From Candidatus Nitrospira nitrosa (lineage in GTDB: Bacteria; Nitrospirota; Nitrospiria; Nitrospirales; Nitrospiraceae), in assembly GCF_001458735.1 (NCBI RefSeq), contig NZ_CZQA01000010.1:310001-374000 (forward strand): a stretch of 64,000 bases of DNA. Reading direction: 5' to 3'. The notes below the pieces were generated by a model. It was not told where the DNA came from. It worked only from the letters and a program-made list of their open reading frames with translations, and searched no databases. This document shows positions 61,968-64,000 of the stretch, in pieces. The translations under genes and the position numbers were made by a program. The first letter of the stretch is position 1; each line of letters begins with the position of its first letter.

Positions 61968-63782
61968 ATGTTTCTGAAACGCTGGCTCGTCGGAGACCCC
62001 CTTAAGACCGCTCAAGCAAGGCACGAACGGCTCTCCAAAACAGTCGCGCTTGCCATCTTCTCGTCAAACGCGATTTCATCCGTCGCCTATGGAACGGAAG
62101 AGATTCTACTGGTGTTGATTCTCGCTGGTCCGGCAGCCGTCGCCTGGTCGATTCCCGTCAGCTTCGCCATCCTGTTTCTCGTCGTGATGTTGACGATTTC
62201 CTACCGGCAAATCATCCACGAATATCCTGAAGGAGGTGGGGCCTATGTCGTCGCACGGACGAACCTGGGCGACCGTCCGGCTCTCGTGGCGGCTGCGGCA
62301 CTCATGATCGACTATGTCTTAACCGTAGCGGTCAGCGTGGCCGCCGGTATTGCGGCCCTGACATCCGCCATCCCAAGTCTATTCGTTCACCGCGAGGCTC
62401 TTGGTTTGGTCGCTATTCTGTTCATCATCATGATGAACCTCCGTGGAGTTCGTGAATCCGGCAAGTTTTTTGCCGTTCCAACCTATTTTGCCATAGGCGC
62501 CCTTGGCCTTCTGGTGCTCGTCGGGACCATTCGATCTCTTGCAAGTACCAGCACAGTTCTCCCTCCCCCAACCCCTGTCGAGACAGAAGCGCTGACCCTG
62601 TTTCTCATCCTCCGCGCCTTTGCGGCAGGGTGCTCTGCCGTGACCGGGATGGAAGTCATTTCAAACGGAGTCAAGGCCTTTCGTCCACCGGAGCCACGGA
62701 ATGCCGCGATCACCATGGTCTGGATGTCCGTGATCCTAGCCTCGCTCTTTATGGGTATCAGTTGGATGGCTTACCATAACGGCATTTTGGCCAAGATTGA
62801 TGAAACCGTGATTTCCCAACTCGCTCGATTGACATTCGGTACAGGCCCCATCTACTACTCCATACAGATCGGCACCATGGCCTTGTTGGTATTGGCCGCG
62901 AACAGTGCCTTTGCCGGTTTTCCACACCTGGCGTCGATCCTGGCGCGCGATGGATTCATGCCCCATCAGATGGCGACCTTCGGGGATCGATTGGTTTTTT
63001 CGAACGGCATCATCATTCTTGGGTTCTTTGCCTGTCTCCTGCTTGTGATCTTTGAGGGCGACACACACGGGTTGATTCCCTTATACGCCATCGGCGTGTT
63101 TGCCTCGTTTACACTGTCTCAGGCCGGCATGGTGAAACAATGGCTTGTGAAGAAAGGGCCACATTGGCAGACGAAACTGATCGTCAATGGAGCCGGTGCC
63201 CTGACGACCGGTATTGCGACGATCATCATCGCCACCACCAAGTTCATGCAGGGTGCGTGGATCGTCTTTGTACTCGTCGCCATTCTCCTACTCATCTTTC
63301 AGGGCATCCGCTCCCACTATAAAGCGGTCAGCGAACAGATCGCACTGGACCGACGAGGGGAACGACCGCCGTTACCTCGGCGCAATATCGTCATTATTCC
63401 CGTCAGTGGAATGAATCGTGCCGTGGTGCGTGCACTGGACTATGCACGGAGTCGACCGGGCGAAGTCCGTGCTGTGTACATCGACGTGGATCCTCAAGAA
63501 AGCGCCAAGGTCAAAATCCAGTGGGCTCAATGGGGAGGCGGCGTGAATTTGATCGCGCTGTCGTCGCCCTATCGTTCGGTCCTGGGATCATTGCTGGACT
63601 ACGTCGAGGAAGTCCTCGAGAAAGATCAGAACAGCTGGGTGACCGTCGTGATCCCGGAGATCCTACCGGCACGATGGTGGCAGAATATCCTCCATAACCA
63701 ACGAGCGCTCATGCTCAAAGCCTCACTGCTGTTCAAAGAGCGGGTGATTCTCATCGATGTCCCCTACCATTTGACGCGATGA
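61968..63782 (+). CDS. kimA: KimA-like APC-superfamily potassium/amino acid permease
   Basis: 604 residues with 12 hydrophobic helices and a soluble C-terminal domain. LIGKPLK-like VGDPLKTAQ, LAIFSSNAISSVAYGTEEILL, SYRQIIHEYPEGGGAYVVA, GCSAVTGMEVISNGVKAF and the tail HNQRALMLKASLLFKER closely parallel the B. subtilis K+ importer KimA. That protein is a high-affinity K+/H+ symporter regulated by c-di-AMP. It is coupled to the next gene (ATGA). Ion specificity here is inferred. Confidence 0.8.
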   Translation: MFLKRWLVGDPLKTAQARHERLSKTVALAIFSSNAISSVAYGTEEILLVLILAGPAAVAWSIPVSFAILFLVVMLTISYRQIIHEYPEGGGAYVVARTNLGDRPALVAAAALMIDYVLTVAVSVAAGIAALTSAIPSLFVHREALGLVAILFIIMMNLRGVRESGKFFAVPTYFAIGALGLLVLVGTIRSLASTSTVLPPPTPVETEALTLFLILRAFAAGCSAVTGMEVISNGVKAFRPPEPRNAAITMVWMSVILASLFMGISWMAYHNGILAKIDETVISQLARLTFGTGPIYYSIQIGTMALLVLAANSAFAGFPHLASILARDGFMPHQMATFGDRLVFSNGIIILGFFACLLLVIFEGDTHGLIPLYAIGVFASFTLSQAGMVKQWLVKKGPHWQTKLIVNGAGALTTGIATIIIATTKFMQGAWIVFVLVAILLLIFQGIRSHYKAVSEQIALDRRGERPPLPRRNIVIIPVSGMNRAVVRALDYARSRPGEVRAVYIDVDPQESAKVKIQWAQWGGGVNLIALSSPYRSVLGSLLDYVEEVLEKDQNSWVTVVIPEILPARWWQNILHNQRALMLKASLLFKERVILIDVPYHLTR

Positions 63783-64000
63783 CAATGCGTCGTGACGCCC
63801 GGCGTCGGATCTCTCACCTCGTTCTCGTCACCGCGTGCCTTGCACTGGCACCTCCGGTTCATGCCTTCCAAATCACCGAGCCACCAGAAGGCGCCACGCT
63901 CGCTGCTGGAACGACCGTTACAGCGCGTGTGAATTTGGGCAAAGACGCCGGTATCATCAAGGTCCGCTACTATTGGTACGGTGAGCGAGATGAGGTCTTG
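63779..64000 (+). CDS. Start of a secreted protein (cut by window end)
   Basis: 74 codons, open at the window end. Start ATG overlaps the permease stop; ATG at 63785 is also possible. Residues 3-27 are a signal peptide (RRRISHLVLVTACLALAPPVHA). The first mature part (FQITEPPEGATLAAGTTVTARV...VRYYWYG) resembles an Ig-like or bacterial surface domain. Full identity cannot be given. Confidence 0.75.
   Translation, partial: MTMRRDARRRISHLVLVTACLALAPPVHAFQITEPPEGATLAAGTTVTARVNLGKDAGIIKVRYYWYGERDEVL

Noticed and set aside
1-64000. CRISPR arrays, rRNA operons, complete tRNAs, replication origin
   Set aside because: None seen on either strand; only a tRNA 3' fragment at 13471-13521.

Overview
The window looks like chromosomal DNA of a Nitrospira-type bacterium (phylum Nitrospirota). 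This is inferred from the gene complement: squalene/hopanoid genes hpnD-hpnE, a B12-dependent ribonucleotide reductase, c-di-GMP and PilZ signalling, a KimA-type permease and moderately high-GC coding style. It is not proved by any marker gene; no rRNA or complete tRNA is present.

Region 1 (1-13.5 kb) is accessory. It opens with a tightly packed plus-strand operon that I cannot match to a described system: the end of one large beta-repeat protein, a second full-length paralogue, a caspase-fold peptidase (His85/Cys136), a third paralogue carrying an OmpA-like insert, then two translationally coupled genes, one with five ABBA-prenyltransferase-like repeats and one with a class II terpene cyclase-type DADDTA motif. 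Next come two duplicated tail-fibre-like proteins that share an N-terminus but end in different chaperone/autoprocessing-type domains, with a small coiled-coil gene between them. The region ends with decayed DNA (IS3-type orfA tag, copper amine oxidase-like remnant), a hairpin and a 51-bp 3' half of a tRNA-Thr gene. That half-tRNA is what the distal att site of an integrated island would look like.

Region 2 (13.5-32.6 kb) is mostly core: a SAM methyltransferase, a ProA-like protein that lacks the catalytic cysteine, a lipoprotein, an NTP/MFS-type transporter, threonine aldolase, a nucleotidyltransferase, gnd-zwf (oxidative pentose phosphate pathway), a thioredoxin and SGNH hydrolase pair, a HEAT/HD-GYP pair, a FolB-methyltransferase fusion followed by a PHP phosphoesterase, a membrane-anchored Ser/Thr kinase and a GLG1-type cysteine-rich protein.

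Region 3 (32.6-49.3 kb) holds an unknown protein, YjbQ, NrdJ, an SH3-like anchored protein, a HAD phosphatase / BtuF-like / hpnD / hpnE run (coupled or overlapping from BtuF-like onward), a family 4 uracil-DNA glycosylase, a truncated Phd-type antitoxin, an ankyrin protein, orphan genes, and a minus-strand run of tldD, pmbA, dienelactone hydrolase, a PEBP protein and an unknown protein.

Region 4 (49.4-64 kb) contains the conserved envelope/isoprenoid cluster uppS-cdsA-dxr-rseP-proS, a GAF-PilB/GspE ATPase, an MltC-like transglycosylase, two PilZ proteins (one with its ribosome binding site inside a 15-bp perfect hairpin), an RhlE-type helicase, a KimA-like permease and the start of a secreted protein cut by the window edge. 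Two copies of a roughly 130-bp intergenic inverted-repeat element lie at 14.7-14.9 kb and 30.2-30.3 kb.
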